Source: Mikania micrantha (lineage: Eukaryota > Streptophyta > Magnoliopsida > Asterales > Asteraceae). From it: a DNA stretch of 64,000 bases. The notes below the pieces were generated by a model that saw only the letters and a list, made by a program, of their open reading frames with translations, was not told where the DNA came from and made no database searches. How positions within the stretch are numbered: the first letter of the stretch is position 1; each line of letters opens with the position of its first letter. Of this stretch, positions 1 to 12,165 are shown in pieces. The translations under genes were made by a program, and so were the position numbers. The stretch is taken from contig CM018686.1 in the NCBI GenBank assembly GCA_009363875.1, positions 1,178,001 to 1,242,000 on the forward strand, written 5' to 3'.

Positions 1-1031
1 TCTACATGCATATTATGTAAACATATTAAGCCCACACAACTTAAAACATACTAGCCCATCTAAACTTAAGCCTTAATTAACAAAGTGTTTTTGACCCAAT
101 AATAAACATAAAACATAAACTCAAGGTTACAAGGTGTGACCCCAAGAATTTTCGTTTAAATTCCAATTGTAATAGTGTAAAAATTCGAACAAATGAAGCT
201 ATGGGAATTTATTTGAAAATATTTATTTATATATACATATGACCCATACATAAATATTAAACAAAATATAGAATAATGAGTTTCATAAAGACATATTACT
301 GTATATACAAAAGAAAACTTACTTAAGAGTATCATACAATACAATACTAATAAACAAAAATCTTCTTTTGCCACTTGTCATTACCACACATCTCAATTGT
401 CACATGTTAATCAATAAAACAACCATGAATTAATTACATTTATTAAGTACTATTAAATTAAGTTTTTAAAACTTAATTGAATGAGACTTAAAAATTATTT
501 AAATTTTCAAATACATTAATCTTTCTAGAATTGATTTAAAATTTAAAATTAACTTATTCAAAAATTTATAAAAATTTAAATGATAATTTATTGCAATTAT
601 ATTATTTACCAAATTGAATAAAATCTTTAGTATCTAATAGAAGGAAAACGAGAACTATTTAAATTTAAAAAAATGTTTACAATATTTAATAAAAAAATTA
701 CAGGACACAAATATAGATGGAAAGTTTGTATAACGTGATTTTCAATATAAAATTTAGTAGCTTAATGCACCGTCTATTGCATCGGTTAAATAAAAATATA
801 ATATATAGTTTCTAATGAAAAGTTTATATAAGGTGATTTTCAATATAAAATTTGATTAAAATTTCATATAATTAATATTTAAATTAATAAAATAATAGTA
901 TAATTTTTTAAGCACTAATTTTTACAAAGATTAGTTTTTTAAACATTTCGTTTATATTGTTGCTTATTGTATGTAACAATATGTAATTTTAGTCATTTAA
1001 AATTGTTACACTAATTTTCTACTTTTTATTC

Positions 1032-1062
1032 GACTCGTGTTATACACATGTTTATAACCTAG
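1032..1062 (+). mobile_element. Helitron-like 3' terminus
   Basis: A short GC-containing hairpin (CGTGT...ACACATG, about 1033-1050) lies 9-12 bases before CTAG at 1059-1062, and the next base is T. Helitrons end in CTRR behind a small hairpin and insert between A and T, so this fits a non-autonomous Helitron end. I could not define the 5' TC end, so the extent is unknown. Confidence 0.45.
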
Positions 1063-1479
1063 TTAATATTAACGAATTAAATGAATTTTCATTTATGCAC
1101 TTAAATGTAGTGAATAGTAATAATATTAAAGAACTAGATGAACTTTCATTTATGCCCTTACTCCCCTTTTGCAATCTAAGTTAGTCATATGATTTTCTGA
1201 GTTAAAATAGAAAAGTGATCACACTTACTCACTTAGCATTACCATATATATATAAAGAAAACTTACTAAACAGTGATAATATTAAAGAATTAGATGAATT
1301 TTCAATTATAATAAAAATATATTATTATTATTATTAAAAATAGTATTACTAATTTTTAAGATTTTTAATTATTGATTCGTGTACCCATTAGTGTGTGTGT
1401 ATATATATATATATAAGCAAACTGCAATCATTGCAAATGAACTGTAAAATTAATGAAATACACATTTTTAGTCACAGTT

Positions 1480-1850
1480 TCCTCCGGTCTTTTAACGCGG
1501 CTCGTTTGAGGCAAAATTTAGCCGTGGTTTTCAATTTCTTGACGCGGTTATTTAAGTGGCTAGATTTTTAATCGCGGTTCTTCGTGTCTTTTGACACGGT
1601 TCTTTGGAAGACAATTTGAGCTGCTAATTTTTAAATGGGATTCTTTGGAGACCGTTTTTAACCGTAATTTTTATATTTTTTGACGCAGTTCATTGAGTAG
1701 ACAATTTTAGCAGCATTTTTTTGATTTTTTGGTCGCGATTATTTAGGAGAAAAGATTTTTAGTTGCGGTTTCTTCTGGTCTTTTGACGCGATACTTTGGA
1801 ATATAACTTTTAGCCACGGTTTTTTGTTTTTTGACGCGGTTCTTTGGGGA
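1480..1850. repeat. Degenerate ~50-bp tandem region rich in GACGCGGTTCTTTGG
   Basis: About seven diverged units alternate a TTTTAGCCGCGGTTTT-like half with a TTTTGACGCGGTTCTTTGG-like half. Such GC-bearing subterminal repeats in otherwise AT-rich DNA are typical of large DNA transposons, but no terminal inverted repeat or TSD could be matched to it. Confidence 0.5.
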
Positions 1851-2203
1851 GGCGAAAAACATTAATGAAATATTTAACCCACATTAATGAATTATTAAAC
1901 ATTAATAATTCTAAAATTAAATGACGATACTAAATTAAAAATAACACTAATATTTTTTAAATTAAATGGTGATACTAATTAGAAAATAACGACTTTACAA
2001 GTATGATTGTTTTTTTTTGTTTTAGTTATATAAATTTTCACATGATACCCACTGTCATGATTAAATACCCATGTCGGACTTTGCATTGAAGATCCATATG
2101 TTGGTACCGCTATCATGATCAGATACTCATATTAACATAGTAGTATGACTTTTTTTTGATTGAATTTTAGTTGGGTAAATATTATATTTTTTTCCTACTC
2201 AAT

Positions 2204-2240
2204 ATGGGGTTGCCGCAGCAACGCGTGGGACAGACCCTAG
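2204..2240 (+). mobile_element. Second Helitron-like 3' terminus
   Basis: GTTGC-CGCA-GCAAC forms a hairpin at about 2210-2223. It is followed by CGTGGGACAGACC and CTAG at 2237-2240, then T. The block GCCGCAGCAACGCG is the common form of many dicot Helitron 3' ends. The 5' end was not located; it could lie anywhere between about 1.1 and 2.1 kb. Confidence 0.5.
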
Positions 2241-2864
2241 TTATGAAAATATGAGAAAATTTGTTAAATAAAATTCTATGAATCTTTGCTTTAAATACAT
2301 AAATAAATTAAAAAAATAAGAAAAAAATCGTTGTTAAAAAAATAGTAATATGACAAACAAGATATTTTATTCAGAATATATACACACACTTGTATATAAA
2401 TATTTTAAAATTATTATTATATGTGGGCATAAAATCATTGCAAATCTTTTAAACTTTCATTTAATTATGAGTGCATTTCATAAGAATTATTGATTGAATA
2501 AGGAACCGTGAAAACTTATAAGGCGCTATAAACTTCTATAACATATAATATTAAGAATACAAACTAGACGGACTTAAACTGTTAACATTTGGAAGCTGGT
2601 AACAAGGAAATGGAGTTTTTAAAAAACAAAAGTGTTAATAACTGAAATTCGAAGAATTGTTTTTGAAAATTTTGGATTTCTTTCCTTCTTGTTCCTATCA
2701 GAAGAGTCGGTTTTGTACCAAATGCAACCATCGTGCACTCTATAATTTGAAATTCAAATACCAACGCATTTAAAATCCAATCGCGAATCAAATCGTGTTA
2801 ATCAATTCCAAAAATAAGTCCCAATTAACGCGTTACTCATAGTTCTAACCAAACCAGTCTAAAT

Positions 2865-5017
2865 TGTGACAATTACGTTTAAAAGCCACGTCATGTTTGT
2901 TTGAAATCCACGTTAAAAGAACGATTGTGATCATCACGATTTGATAGTACACAAGAAGTCGTGAACGTGGATGAAAACCGTGTAAAAAACGGAGTTCCAG
3001 ATTCTCCGGAATCGTAAAAAGAAGAAAAATTCGAAGTTATTGTGTTCCGGAATTCTTCGCGGTACGCCAAGGTGGTTTTGTGGTCCTTTGGCGGTACGCG
3101 AAGAGCCCAAAATATATAATTTTCCTCCGGATTTCTTCGCGGTACACCAAGCCCCTTTTCAGGCTCCTTGACGGTACGCGAAGACTAGGTCGGTTTTAGA
3201 GATCAGATTGAAAAATCAGATTTCATGCAAACTTACATTTCTATCTCTCTCTCAAACATACTCTTCTTCACAGACATTCAGATCGAATTTTCAATCTCAA
3301 AACTCAGCTTTCAAGCCACCAGAACATCCAGATCAAGCTAGGGATTTATTCTACATCACCTGGTCGTTGTTTTTCATTTGAAAATATGTCAGAATGGGTA
3401 ATGATTCATTTTCTACTACTAGTTTGATAGTGTATGGATTTAATCTAGTTTTTGAACGTAATGCAATAATTATTTTTGTTGATTATTGCCTAGATGATGG
3501 CTAGGAATGGTTAAAAACAAATAACTTGATATGTTAACGGTTAAATCCTTGTTTTGATCTGTTATAATGCCCGGTTATCATGAAATCATATCATAGATTA
3601 TAATGGTTTAAACCATTTTATTATTACAATGGTTGTCATTGTCTTGATCATTCCTTGAAATGCTAGGTTAAATCCAAGTGTTTTAAGCTAATGACAAGCT
3701 TTAAGATAATCATTGGTATAACGATCTGATGTTTATGTTAACAGTCAGATTAGTATATTGAATATGGTTATTACACCTATCTAATATCACATTCTTATGT
3801 TTCATGATACCTAAATGATCAATAACAAGGATTGACTATTCCTAAGTCAGAAATCCATCTGGAAATTGCTTCAGCGATATAATCAGCAACAATACCTATT
3901 TGATTAATCTGAGAACATCCTGATTAATCTGAGAACATCCTGATTAATCCAATTAGTTATCAACCTTGTATGAGAACTTGAATCATTATAGGTTCCCACA
4001 TTATCATACATTGTATGATTTTTAATTAAAATAACTGATAACGAATTACATACAAGTTTGATGACTTGAAATGCAATGTCCTTGACATTGAACATTAAGA
4101 AAGGTATAATAAGTAATTTAAAACACAAATAGCTTATAAAACATTAACTAATGCAGAACTAAACCACAATCACAAGTTTGCGCGTTATCTGTTAACTTCG
4201 ATATCTCAGGTGAGTTTCGTACAACCCCTTTTCTTTTTAATGCTTTACAAACATCAGGGTATTACTGTGGAACTTTTCTTGAACATATGATATGTATCAC
4301 TGTTATCTGTGTGATTTCATGTGAGCTTGTGGTGAACTTGTTGGATTTCATGTGATTCTGCCCATAATTCTCTATCACGATATCAAAAAGTCCTCACCGT
4401 ATGTAGTGAACACATGCGGGGCCAAACAGAAAACAATTGTAGTACTATTGACTGACAACCCATTTGCCAGGAGCTTGCAACTCCCCTTGGTGTATATGTT
4501 TGTTACCTGTTTCCAATATCAGCTTAATGTTTGTGATAGACATTAAGAATGAGGCACAAAGATATTTACTAACGGGTAGTATCTTCATAGAACAGAACAT
4601 TCAGTCCGAAATGAACTAGATACGGGTCCCATTGTTATTTTTAGAACTGTGTATCAATATCTTGCATATCATATCATATCATATTGTGTGGATAAATCAT
4701 TACGAACTCATCAACTTTGTGCTGACTTTTCAACTTAACCATTTTTGCAGGTAGACACTGTGACAAAGAGTGAAGGATGCATAATTATGCACTTTTACTT
4801 AAGAATCTTAGTTTTTTAGTATGTTTAAGTTGAGAACTATAATTTGTGGCTTGTAATAACGTTATCCTTGTAATGTAACATCTTTAAATTAATTTGTGTG
4901 TTGTGATATCGGATCAAGTAAGTTGCACCCCACCTCTGAGACATCACCACTATGCTTCCGCAACCTTATCAGAGTGTTCAGTGAAATCATCAGGTGACGA
5001 GACATGGGGGTGTGACA
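2865..5017 (+). repeat. 5' LTR of A1
   Basis: It starts TGTGACAATT and ends GGGTGTGACA, and it is diverged but alignable with the A2 LTRs. Shared landmarks include the ATTCTCCGGAATCG block near 3000, the ATTGCCTAGATGATGGCTA block near 3485, the ACTAGATACGGGTCCCAT block near 4615 and the CTTCCGCAACCTTATCAGAGTG block near 4955. It is about 2150 bp, close to the 2168 bp of the full A2 3' LTR. A TATA-like AATATATAAT lies at about 3111. Confidence 0.85.
3055..3183. repeat. Two near-palindromic pairs of a GCGGTACGC motif in the A1 LTR
   Basis: CTTCGCGGTACGCCAAGG (3055-3072) faces CCTTTGGCGGTACGCGAAG (about 3085-3103). A second pair, CTTCGCGGTACACCAAG (from 3135) and CTTGACGGTACGCGAAG (to 3183), repeats the layout 80 bp on. 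Each pair can fold into a hairpin. The A2 LTRs carry related copies, for example GCTAGGCGGTACGCCTAGC at 30866-30884. Confidence 0.7.
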
Positions 5018-5020
5018 AAG

Positions 5021-5033
5021 TGGTCTTAGAGCC
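5021..5033 (+). promoter_or_regulatory. Primer binding site of A1 (decayed)
   Basis: TGGTCTTAGAGCC follows the LTR end by three bases. It resembles TGGTATCAGAGC, the complement of the initiator-Met tRNA 3' end, with two changes; A2 keeps the exact form. Confidence 0.75.
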
Positions 5034-5406
5034 ACATGTTATAGAAATTTAGGTTGACTTAGAGACCTAGACTATAACCATAGGCTCGTATAGTGACACT
5101 GAGTGCAAAGAACATAACTAAAGAGCAAAACTTGTTTTGATTTGAGCCAGAATAATCAGGTTGTAACACCCTACCGATGGCGGAAACGTCGGGATGCCAC
5201 GAGGGATGTGTAGACTGTTCAAAAGCTCGTGGGCATCTAATTAAATCATCACATATCATTTAAATCAACCAAAATAATTACACAAAAATCATGTCTATCA
5301 TGAATCAGTTACATCAAATACAAAAGAGATTTAGCTAAATAACTAAACTCTAATCGCCAGAAATTTAGTTAATTAGCTAAGTCCAAGAATCCTATGTGAT
5401 GATGTC

Positions 5407-5973
5407 TAGGGCTGTAAACGAACCGAACGTTCAGCGAACAGTTCGTGAACCGTTCGGCGGGAAGTTCGTTTATATTCGTTCGTTTATTAAACGAACGAAC
5501 ACGAACAAGAAATTCCGTTCGTTAAGTTAAATGAACGAACATGAACAGAGGTCGTGTTCGTTCATTTGTGTTCGTGAACGTTCGGTAACATGTTCGTTTA
5601 CGTTCGTTTATGTTCGGTTAAGTTCATTTATTATATTTATTCATTAAATGTGTTGTTTATTTTTAATTTTTAGTTTAATACCATAATAGTTAAAGCTTTT
5701 TTTAGTTTAATACTATAATATCTTAATTTATATATTTATAAATGATTATCTCCATTGCTTGAGATTAAAAATGTTGATTTTTATTGTTTAAATAATATGT
5801 GTTCGTTAGCGTTCGTGAACCGTTCGTGAACAAGCTAAATCCTTAATGAACGAACACGAACAAGAATTTTCGTTCGGTAAGCGTTCGTGAACCGTTCGTG
5901 AACAAGTTAAAAGTTAAACGAACGAACACGAACAAGGGCTCGTTCGTGTTCGTTCGGTTCGTTTACAGCCCTA
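5407..5973. mobile_element. 567-bp hAT-type MITE
   Basis: Terminal inverted repeats start TAGGGCTGTAAACGAACC and end with the reverse complement, ...GGTTCGTTTACAGCCCTA. It is flanked by a perfect 8-bp direct repeat ATGATGTC (5399-5406 and 5974-5981), as expected for hAT transposition. The interior is full of GTTCGTGAACG/CGAACGAACACGAAC motifs in both orientations, so the whole element can fold back on itself. It has no coding capacity and would need a hAT transposase from elsewhere. Confidence 0.9.
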
Positions 5974-6707
5974 ATGATGTCCAAAAGAGAAGATATCATC
6001 CTGTCACACCCCGGGCCGGCGGGAACGGATCGAGTTTTCCCGTCGGGCGGAAGGTTCCCGGGGCGCGATATCTTGAGTGATAATCGAAGTGATCAGATTG
6101 TTTACATGGCACATGATAAATAATGAGAAATGCTAACATGACATATAATATAGAATTACAAAGTTAAATTACACAGTACGTGTTTATAATTTAACTAAGT
6201 AAATCTAATCAAGAAGAATCAATGAGTTTATATCTTGTATCTGTACAAGATATACAAAAGTGATTCACTGTGTCATCCCAAAAGTATGCAATCAAAAATA
6301 AGCTAGGTCTTCTAAAAGCCCATTAGCTTAATACTTGCATCTATGTATCTACACCTGTCCGTCACCTGAGAAAGCATGCATTTAAACAAAGTCAACACTA
6401 GGTTGGTGAGTTCATAAGTTTAGTATTTGAAAACCATTGAATTTATGTCAGTCATGTTCACAGCGTTTCACACAAATTGTATTGATAATTAAATCCCATG
6501 TTTCACACAATGTCCTCTCCATGGTTATATGTACAGATGTTGTTTCATCCAGTTAAGCATGCTTATATATAGGGGCATACGAAAAGGTCAAGCCCAGACG
6601 CCACCCCACCACATGCTTAACTGCACTCGACACTACCTGTAATACAACGATGGATACCCATTTCCTTTCACCCATGATTTCCCCGTATGTTTATCCACCA
6701 AGTAATT

Positions 6708-6978
6708 AGGAAAGAGATATATTCATCTCTGTTAACCATTCCTTATGGAACAGCCAGCATGTAAAATAACCCAATGAATAAAGTAAGAGACATGAAATCT
6801 CTGTTAGCTATTCCTTACGGATTAGCCCGGCATGTAATATAAACCAACAACAAGTAAGAGACATAATCGCCTCTGTTAGCTATTCCCTACGGATTAGCCC
6901 GGCAGGTATGATAAACCAACAAACAAGTAAGAGACATAATCGTCTCTGTTAGCTATTCCTTACGGATTAGCCCGGCAT
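6708..6978. repeat. Four ~70-bp tandem units in the solo LTR
   Basis: Units run roughly GTAAGAGACATAATCG..CTCTGTTAGCTATTCC.TACGGATTAGCCCGGCATGTA..., starting near 6708, 6780, 6852 and 6925, and grow more alike to the right. The array passes directly into the 28-bp array. Confidence 0.75.
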
Positions 6979-7226
6979 GTATGGTAGCACCTCTCATGCC
7001 CGGTAAGTAAGATAGCACCTCTTGTGCCCGGTAGTTATGATAGCACCGCTCGTGCCCGGTAGGTATGATAGCACCGCGCGTGCCCGGTAGGTATGATAGC
7101 ACCGCTCGTGCCCGGTAGGTATGATAGCACCGCTCGTGCCCGGTAGGTATGATAGCACCGCTCGTGCCCGGTAGGTATGATAGCACCGCTCGTGCCCGGT
7201 AGGTATGATAGCACCGCTCGTGCCCG
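6979..7226. repeat. Nine-copy 28-bp minisatellite
   Basis: The unit is GTAGGTATGATAGCACCGCT plus CGTGCCCG. Copies from 7059 on are nearly identical, while the first two or three (6979-7058) are diverged, one of them four bases short. Open frames across it only translate the repeat and are not genes. Confidence 0.9.
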
Positions 7227-8354
7227 GTAATAGTTCACTAGATTACCTCTAGCTCTGGTGGTTTAAAGTTCATGATTTACTTGACTGTGTTATGGTTAGT
7301 GTAACCGGCACACTCTGACGGTTATAGAATATACTCTAAATAGAGTCTTAGTATATAGAATACTATAGGTGTAGGGAATGCCATCCCAGATGTGTGTGCT
7401 CGTAATATCCTCCTCGATATCACAGGTGATTGCATCGACTGTTAACTCTATATGAGATGTTCTTAATGACTGTAACAAGGTGTTATAAGAACTTGTCTTA
7501 TAACTCGATGTTAGAAATAAGTGAATGATTTCGTTATCATGAAGTTTTGTTATCTTGATTATCATTCTTGTTATCTCTAACTGTAATCAGTAGGTTATCC
7601 CTTGGTTTTTCCCGTTGTGCTATCGTGTAAAAATAATAAACAGTTGTAAGATATGTTCTTAACAACTTATATTATTCTATGGTGTTAATGGACCTTGATT
7701 CTAACATAGCATGTAACATCCTAGCTATTCCGGGTATGATGAAGTCAATCAATCAAGCATGTAATGATAAATGATAATAACGATAAACAATTATTATCTA
7801 AATCATAAAATAAGCAATATAATATTGAAAACTTTTAAGTAAATAAAAGTTTAGCATGTTTCTCAGCCCCGAGCTTTGAAATCAGTAAAGATTAAAAGAA
7901 AAGGGGCATATGAACTCACCTGTTGTTTGAAGTGGTTGACTTAGCTTAAATAAGAATGCACGCGCTCCTTGATTGTATTGGTTGTGTTTTCACGTTCCTG
8001 TATTGCATTCACGGTGTATGTGCTTTATAAGTATAAGTAGTATGGATTTGTGTGTGTGTGCGTGTCATCCTTAAAATTGATCAACACGCATCCGGCTTGG
8101 TTGATGTTCGGCCCTTGTTTGATTTTCATAGATTATACTAACACTCAATTGACTTTAGTTAAGTTTAGTATACCCCTTATGTGTTATTGTTTGAATTGAA
8201 CCCAATCTCATCCCAACGTGTAACCTTTTAACTATTATAGTTTATAACTATAATACTTAGGTCTTCAAATTTTAAACTATAAAAAAAATCTTTTATTCTT
8301 TATAAAGATTTAACTAAGTTATCACACTATTATTTCTTGAATTATCCCACTTTG

Positions 8355-8710
8355 TAACATGGGCCGAATAACCAAGACGGGTCATATGATCAACTTGTTG
8401 GGCCGATTGCTTGTCGTGGGCCAATTAGTTATCGTTGGGCTGACTATAACCTTATTGGGCCTAATAAGTTGAGTGGACCGATTTACACATGATTTGGGCT
8501 AGATGATTTCACCAAGAGACATTGGGCCTAATAAGATTTCAAGTGGGCCGAAGGTTTTATTCTGAACAGGTGCTGGCCGGTTAGTTTAAATCAGTAATAA
8601 CTTGGGCCAATCAACTGTAGTGGCTACAGAATCAGTTTAGACTAAATCTTCCACATGGACCAGGCCGATTGTGACTGGGCCGCCTGATCACCTGGCCCAG
8701 CAGGGTGTTA
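8355..8710. repeat. TGGGCC/TGGGCT cluster in the solo LTR
   Basis: More than ten TGGGCC, TGGGCT or GGCCCA hexamers occur in about 350 bp, for example near 8358, 8399, 8417, 8436, 8455, 8524 and 8543. TGGGCY is the plant site II element bound by TCP factors; whether that matters here is unknown. The TR-GAG LTRs carry the same cluster at 43085-43350 and 49850-50125. Confidence 0.6.
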
Positions 8711-8789
8711 ATTCATTTGAGGTGTCCTTGGCCCAACATGCATAATACTGTTGTCGAAGTGGGTAGCAACAGCCAACTCCAGCGAACCA

Positions 8790-9140
8790 TTGGGTTTAAT
8801 GGCCATGGTTCGTCATCCAGAATAATGCTCGGCTACATCAAATGGTTCGGTGCACTAAAGGTTTGTTGGTGGCTTGGAAGGTTCGTAACTTAGTGAAGGG
8901 TTCGGCTAAATACTCATTGGTTCGCGACTCAGACACAGCCATCGAAGGTTCGTACCCCACGAAATGGTTCGTGGGTCTAGGTATCCATGCAGGGTTCGTA
9001 GAGGTTCGTCTAGGGTGAGTAGGGTTCGACTGAGTGTGTGTGGGTTCGGTGGTGTTTTCCTGTGACAAGAAGGTTCGGGTGGTTGATGGGGTTCGGCTGG
9101 TGGGTGGTGCGACCAACTCAGGTCCCTCGCGAACCCTGCA
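8790..9140. repeat. GGTTCG motif array in the solo LTR
   Basis: GGTTCG, often extended to AGGTTCGGC or GGGTTCGTA, recurs about every 20-30 bp, with unrelated sequence between copies. In element direction the motif is CGAACC and lies downstream of the TATA box, so in the transcribed leader. The open frames found across it have an artificial look (runs of EPS, EPH, RT) caused by the motif. Confidence 0.75.
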
Positions 9141-9537
9141 CCTCCATCGTTTTCCTCTTCAAGCCTAACCTGTTTCATGGTGCAGGCCAACTACGGTGAT
9201 ACTTCATGGTCATGTGTCTCAAACAAAAGGGGTGGTTCAGTTGGCTGTAAGGTTTTGGACCGAGCAAACAGGAAAAGAATTTCAGAAAACCCTAATTCTC
9301 GTGCTTTTCACTTGATCATACCTTGATTTCAGCTGGTGTAACTCTCAGATCTGTTGTACTTTCACTTAGAGCTCGTCAAGGGCTTCGCGTGGGCGCAAGA
9401 ATCACTCGAATTGGTTAAGAAATGAAAGAGATATGGGGTTTTGAAGATTGAAAATGAGGGTGGAAGATGGTGGCCGGATTTTGGAGTAGAGAGAGAAGGA
9501 AAAAGGTGGGAAATGAGAAAACTCTTCTCATTTGGGG

Positions 9538-9546
9538 TTTATATAT
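9538..9546 (-). promoter_or_regulatory. TATA box of the solo LTR
   Basis: ATATATAAA on the minus strand, in the same place relative to the conserved GGGTCCGTTTCGGTTGCTCGG block as the TATA box of the TR-GAG LTRs. It could still drive outward minus-strand transcription. Confidence 0.6.
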
Positions 9547-10647
9547 CACGCGTGGTGTTCGGGTCCGTTTCGGTTGCTCGGTTCGTAATTTAGTCGCGTA
9601 TCCGGAAAATTACGCGTATTTTAGTTGTTGTAAATAAAAGAAGATTTATTTTTAATAATTTGATGAGTTTCAAAATTGTAAAGATGTTAAATATTTTATT
9701 TTTATTAAATTTAAAGTCGTTCGGGTCGCGTTTTCGTTTTCGTTTCGTCAGATCGCGTCACTTACGCGCGTCTTCGTACAGAGCGCTAACTGTACGAACA
9801 CGATCGTACGTTTCACTTTCTGATTTGTTTTTCTACTTATCAGTTATCGTTCAGAACGTTAAACTCACAGATATGTTTGTGTGAATCGTCACCCACGCAA
9901 ACACGCTGTCAGTTTATTATTCCGAAACGACACTGCAATATGATTTAAATTGTGTTTCCTCACTGTCGGACTCAACTACACATCCTGTTATCACATTGTT
10001 TTCACATTGAAGTGTCGGTCATCTGATTCCTGTCATCTATGGATATCAGATCGCAACCGACTGGTTATTGTTATTCGTTTAAACACTGTTGTTTCTCTTG
10101 AGTTGTTGTATTTACTGTATTTAAGTTTTCACTCAAATACATACAACTGTGGTTTGTTTACTGAGTTCTGTTGTCACACAACTGTTTATGTACTGTATTA
10201 ACACACAGTAACTGGTGAAAGTACACACACCGTACGGACTTGCCGGACGGTTTGGTACTAATTGTCACACATCCTCTTCAACCTACTTGTCTTTATTTCC
10301 TGAAACATGTAAGAAAATCAAGTGTCAACTACGAAGTAGTTGGTGAGTAATCATAAGTTTTTATACTTAAAAATGTTTTATAAAATGAGTTTAAAAGTTT
10401 GTGTTTAAAAAGGGGTTTTATAAAAAGTTTAGATAAAATGAGTATAAAAGCTTATGGTTTAACTGAGAAATTCCACAATAGTACCTGTATGAGATAATCC
10501 AACACACATCCACCAATTCAACAATCAAACATTCACTCAAGCACATAATCACATATCAGTTAAGTCATAGTCAATCATAGACAATAATATATAATCAAAC
10601 ACATAACCAATCAACCAATCTCAACAACAATATTCTCAAGAGTATCT

Positions 10648-10905
10648 GTGACAATACATGGACATTATGTAATTAACATAAGTTAAAGAATGATCCATGG
10701 AGTGGTCGCTAACCACGTGACAATACATGAAGTCAAAGCAATTAACCGAAGTCAAAGGCAATGATTCACAGAGTGGAAAAATCCACGTGACAATACATGA
10801 TGTCAAAGCAATTAACCGAAGTTAATAGCGATGATTCTCGGAGTTCGTGACAATACATGTAATCTTTGTTATTGACCGAAGTCAACAACAATGTTTACAC
10901 AGATA
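10648..10905. repeat. Four ~70-bp tandem units in the C 3' LTR
   Basis: Each unit opens with GTGACAATACATG (near 10649, 10717, 10788 and 10847) and continues with an AATTAACCGAAGTCAAAG.CAATGATTC-like tail. It is diverged and not found in the right LTR of C. Confidence 0.7.
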
Positions 10906-11669
10906 TAAGATAATAAGAGATAATCCATAATAAATGATAATTTTATATTGTGAATATCATATTGATAAACATGTATTATCCTTGTGTTATCAAAATAATA
11001 TTTAAATTGGTATACATGTTTCACCTCCGAGTTTTAAAACAAAACAGTTTAAAGAAAGGGAGGTTATGAGAACTCACCTGAATCCTTAGAATTTGTGTGT
11101 TCTGTAGTATGCGCGCTCGCGTAAGTGAACTCAACAACAACTCAATGATCTGTAATTTAATATTTGCTCATGTTCATAAGTATAAGCGTTTTATTTCAAT
11201 TGAGTGTTCATAAGTGTTTACTTTTCATCTCCTTAAATGTTCCACTAACTTAGTTTGATTACTCTAAGTTGTAATGGATTACCCAACTTTTTGTAAATGT
11301 TTATTATTCAAGATAGTAGACTTGCCAGTGGTTAATTATTCTATAATAATGCAATTATTGTGATATCATAGGTATATCCTCACATGCATAATCAATTACC
11401 CTAACCACCATAATTTGAGTTAGTGATTCTTTAAATTTAAATTTAATAACTTCTATACACTAAGTTAATCATAATTCAAGTTCAATCTATGTGTACTTCC
11501 AAGTTTTCCTTAAAATCCAAGTTAGAAAGAGAAAGGTGGTGGTCAAGATCATTCATGCATGCATGGATACATCCATATGTGCATCTACACTCATATATAT
11601 AAAAATATACATGCTTATACACCGTGGTTTTAACCCCAACCCCTTGGTTAACCAATGATTCCTTTTAGA

Positions 11670-12165
11670 AACCTTAGGACCAGCGAACGTTTAGGTTGCG
11701 GTCCTTAGGTTCGGCTACCATGCACTACTAAGGTTCGGGCAACTTAGATTAGGGTTCGGCTTCATCTGTTAGCAGCACAAGGTTCGGCTAACACCACTCA
11801 GGTTCGCCCTCAATATGGTTCCGTGAAATGGGCCTGGGTTCGTGGCCAATGTGTCCCTAAGGTTCGCCACCTTAGGGTTCGTTCCTCACTAGGTTCGGGT
11901 ATCCCATGCAGATTGGCCAAAGGTTCGCTGATCGAGAGCTGCATGGTAGGGTTCGGCCAAAATAGCTTCGGCCCTGATGGTTCGCAGGACTAAGGTTCGG
12001 TCCTTGTACAGGGTTCGGCTGGTAACAGGTGGGAAAGGTTCGTTGAGCTCCTTGTTTCGCCTAGACCTAGGGTTCGGCCACCTTCGGTTTTTCCCCCGCC
12101 TCTTGAAGGTTCGGGAGCTGAACACCAGGGTTCGGCCAACCTGAAAAAGGTTCGGCCATGGCAGT
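11670..12165. repeat. GGTTCG motif array in the C 3' LTR
   Basis: At least twenty GGTTCG copies, many as AGGTTCGGC or GGGTTCGGCC, occur at irregular spacing. The part from 11862 on is repeated in the right LTR from 19678. Confidence 0.75.

Larger units (their letters stand above)
1..2864. other. AT-rich intergenic DNA without recognisable genes
   Basis: This stretch is very AT-rich, with no open frame that resembles a known protein. It holds short imperfect direct repeats, for example a block around 720-760 echoed at 818-855, and another around 1070-1110 echoed at 1120-1160. It also has a short (TA)n run near 1400, a degenerate tandem region at 1480-1850 and two Helitron-like 3' ends, listed separately. 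The longest open frames (for example 156-374 and 2582-2791, minus) are low-complexity and unlikely to be coding. Confidence 0.7.
6002..10269 (-). mobile_element. 4.27-kb solo LTR, gypsy, minus strand
   Basis: It starts TGTCACACCCCGGGCC and ends AATTGTCACA, with the direct repeat CATCC on both sides (5997-6001 and 10270-10274). It is related to the TR-GAG LTRs at 40266 and 47031: the U5 end, the TTAAATTACA region, the TGGGCC array, the GGTTCG array, the TATA region and the U3 box GATGAGTTTCAAAATTGTAAA (about 9662) all occur in the same order. No interior sequence adjoins it, so it is a solo LTR left by LTR-LTR recombination inside the 3' LTR of C. Confidence 0.85.

Noticed and set aside
6979..7226. 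CRISPR-like array
   Set aside because: Head-to-tail 28-bp units without spacers, in plant nuclear LTR DNA.
6953..7238. Repeat protein genes on the minus strand
   Set aside because: The frames only translate the 28-bp repeat in two phases; no start context or domain.
8838..9190. Pro/Thr-rich proteins on the minus strand, also at 11889-12238 and 19705-20054
   Set aside because: Their composition is produced by the GGTTCG motif array, open in several frames.
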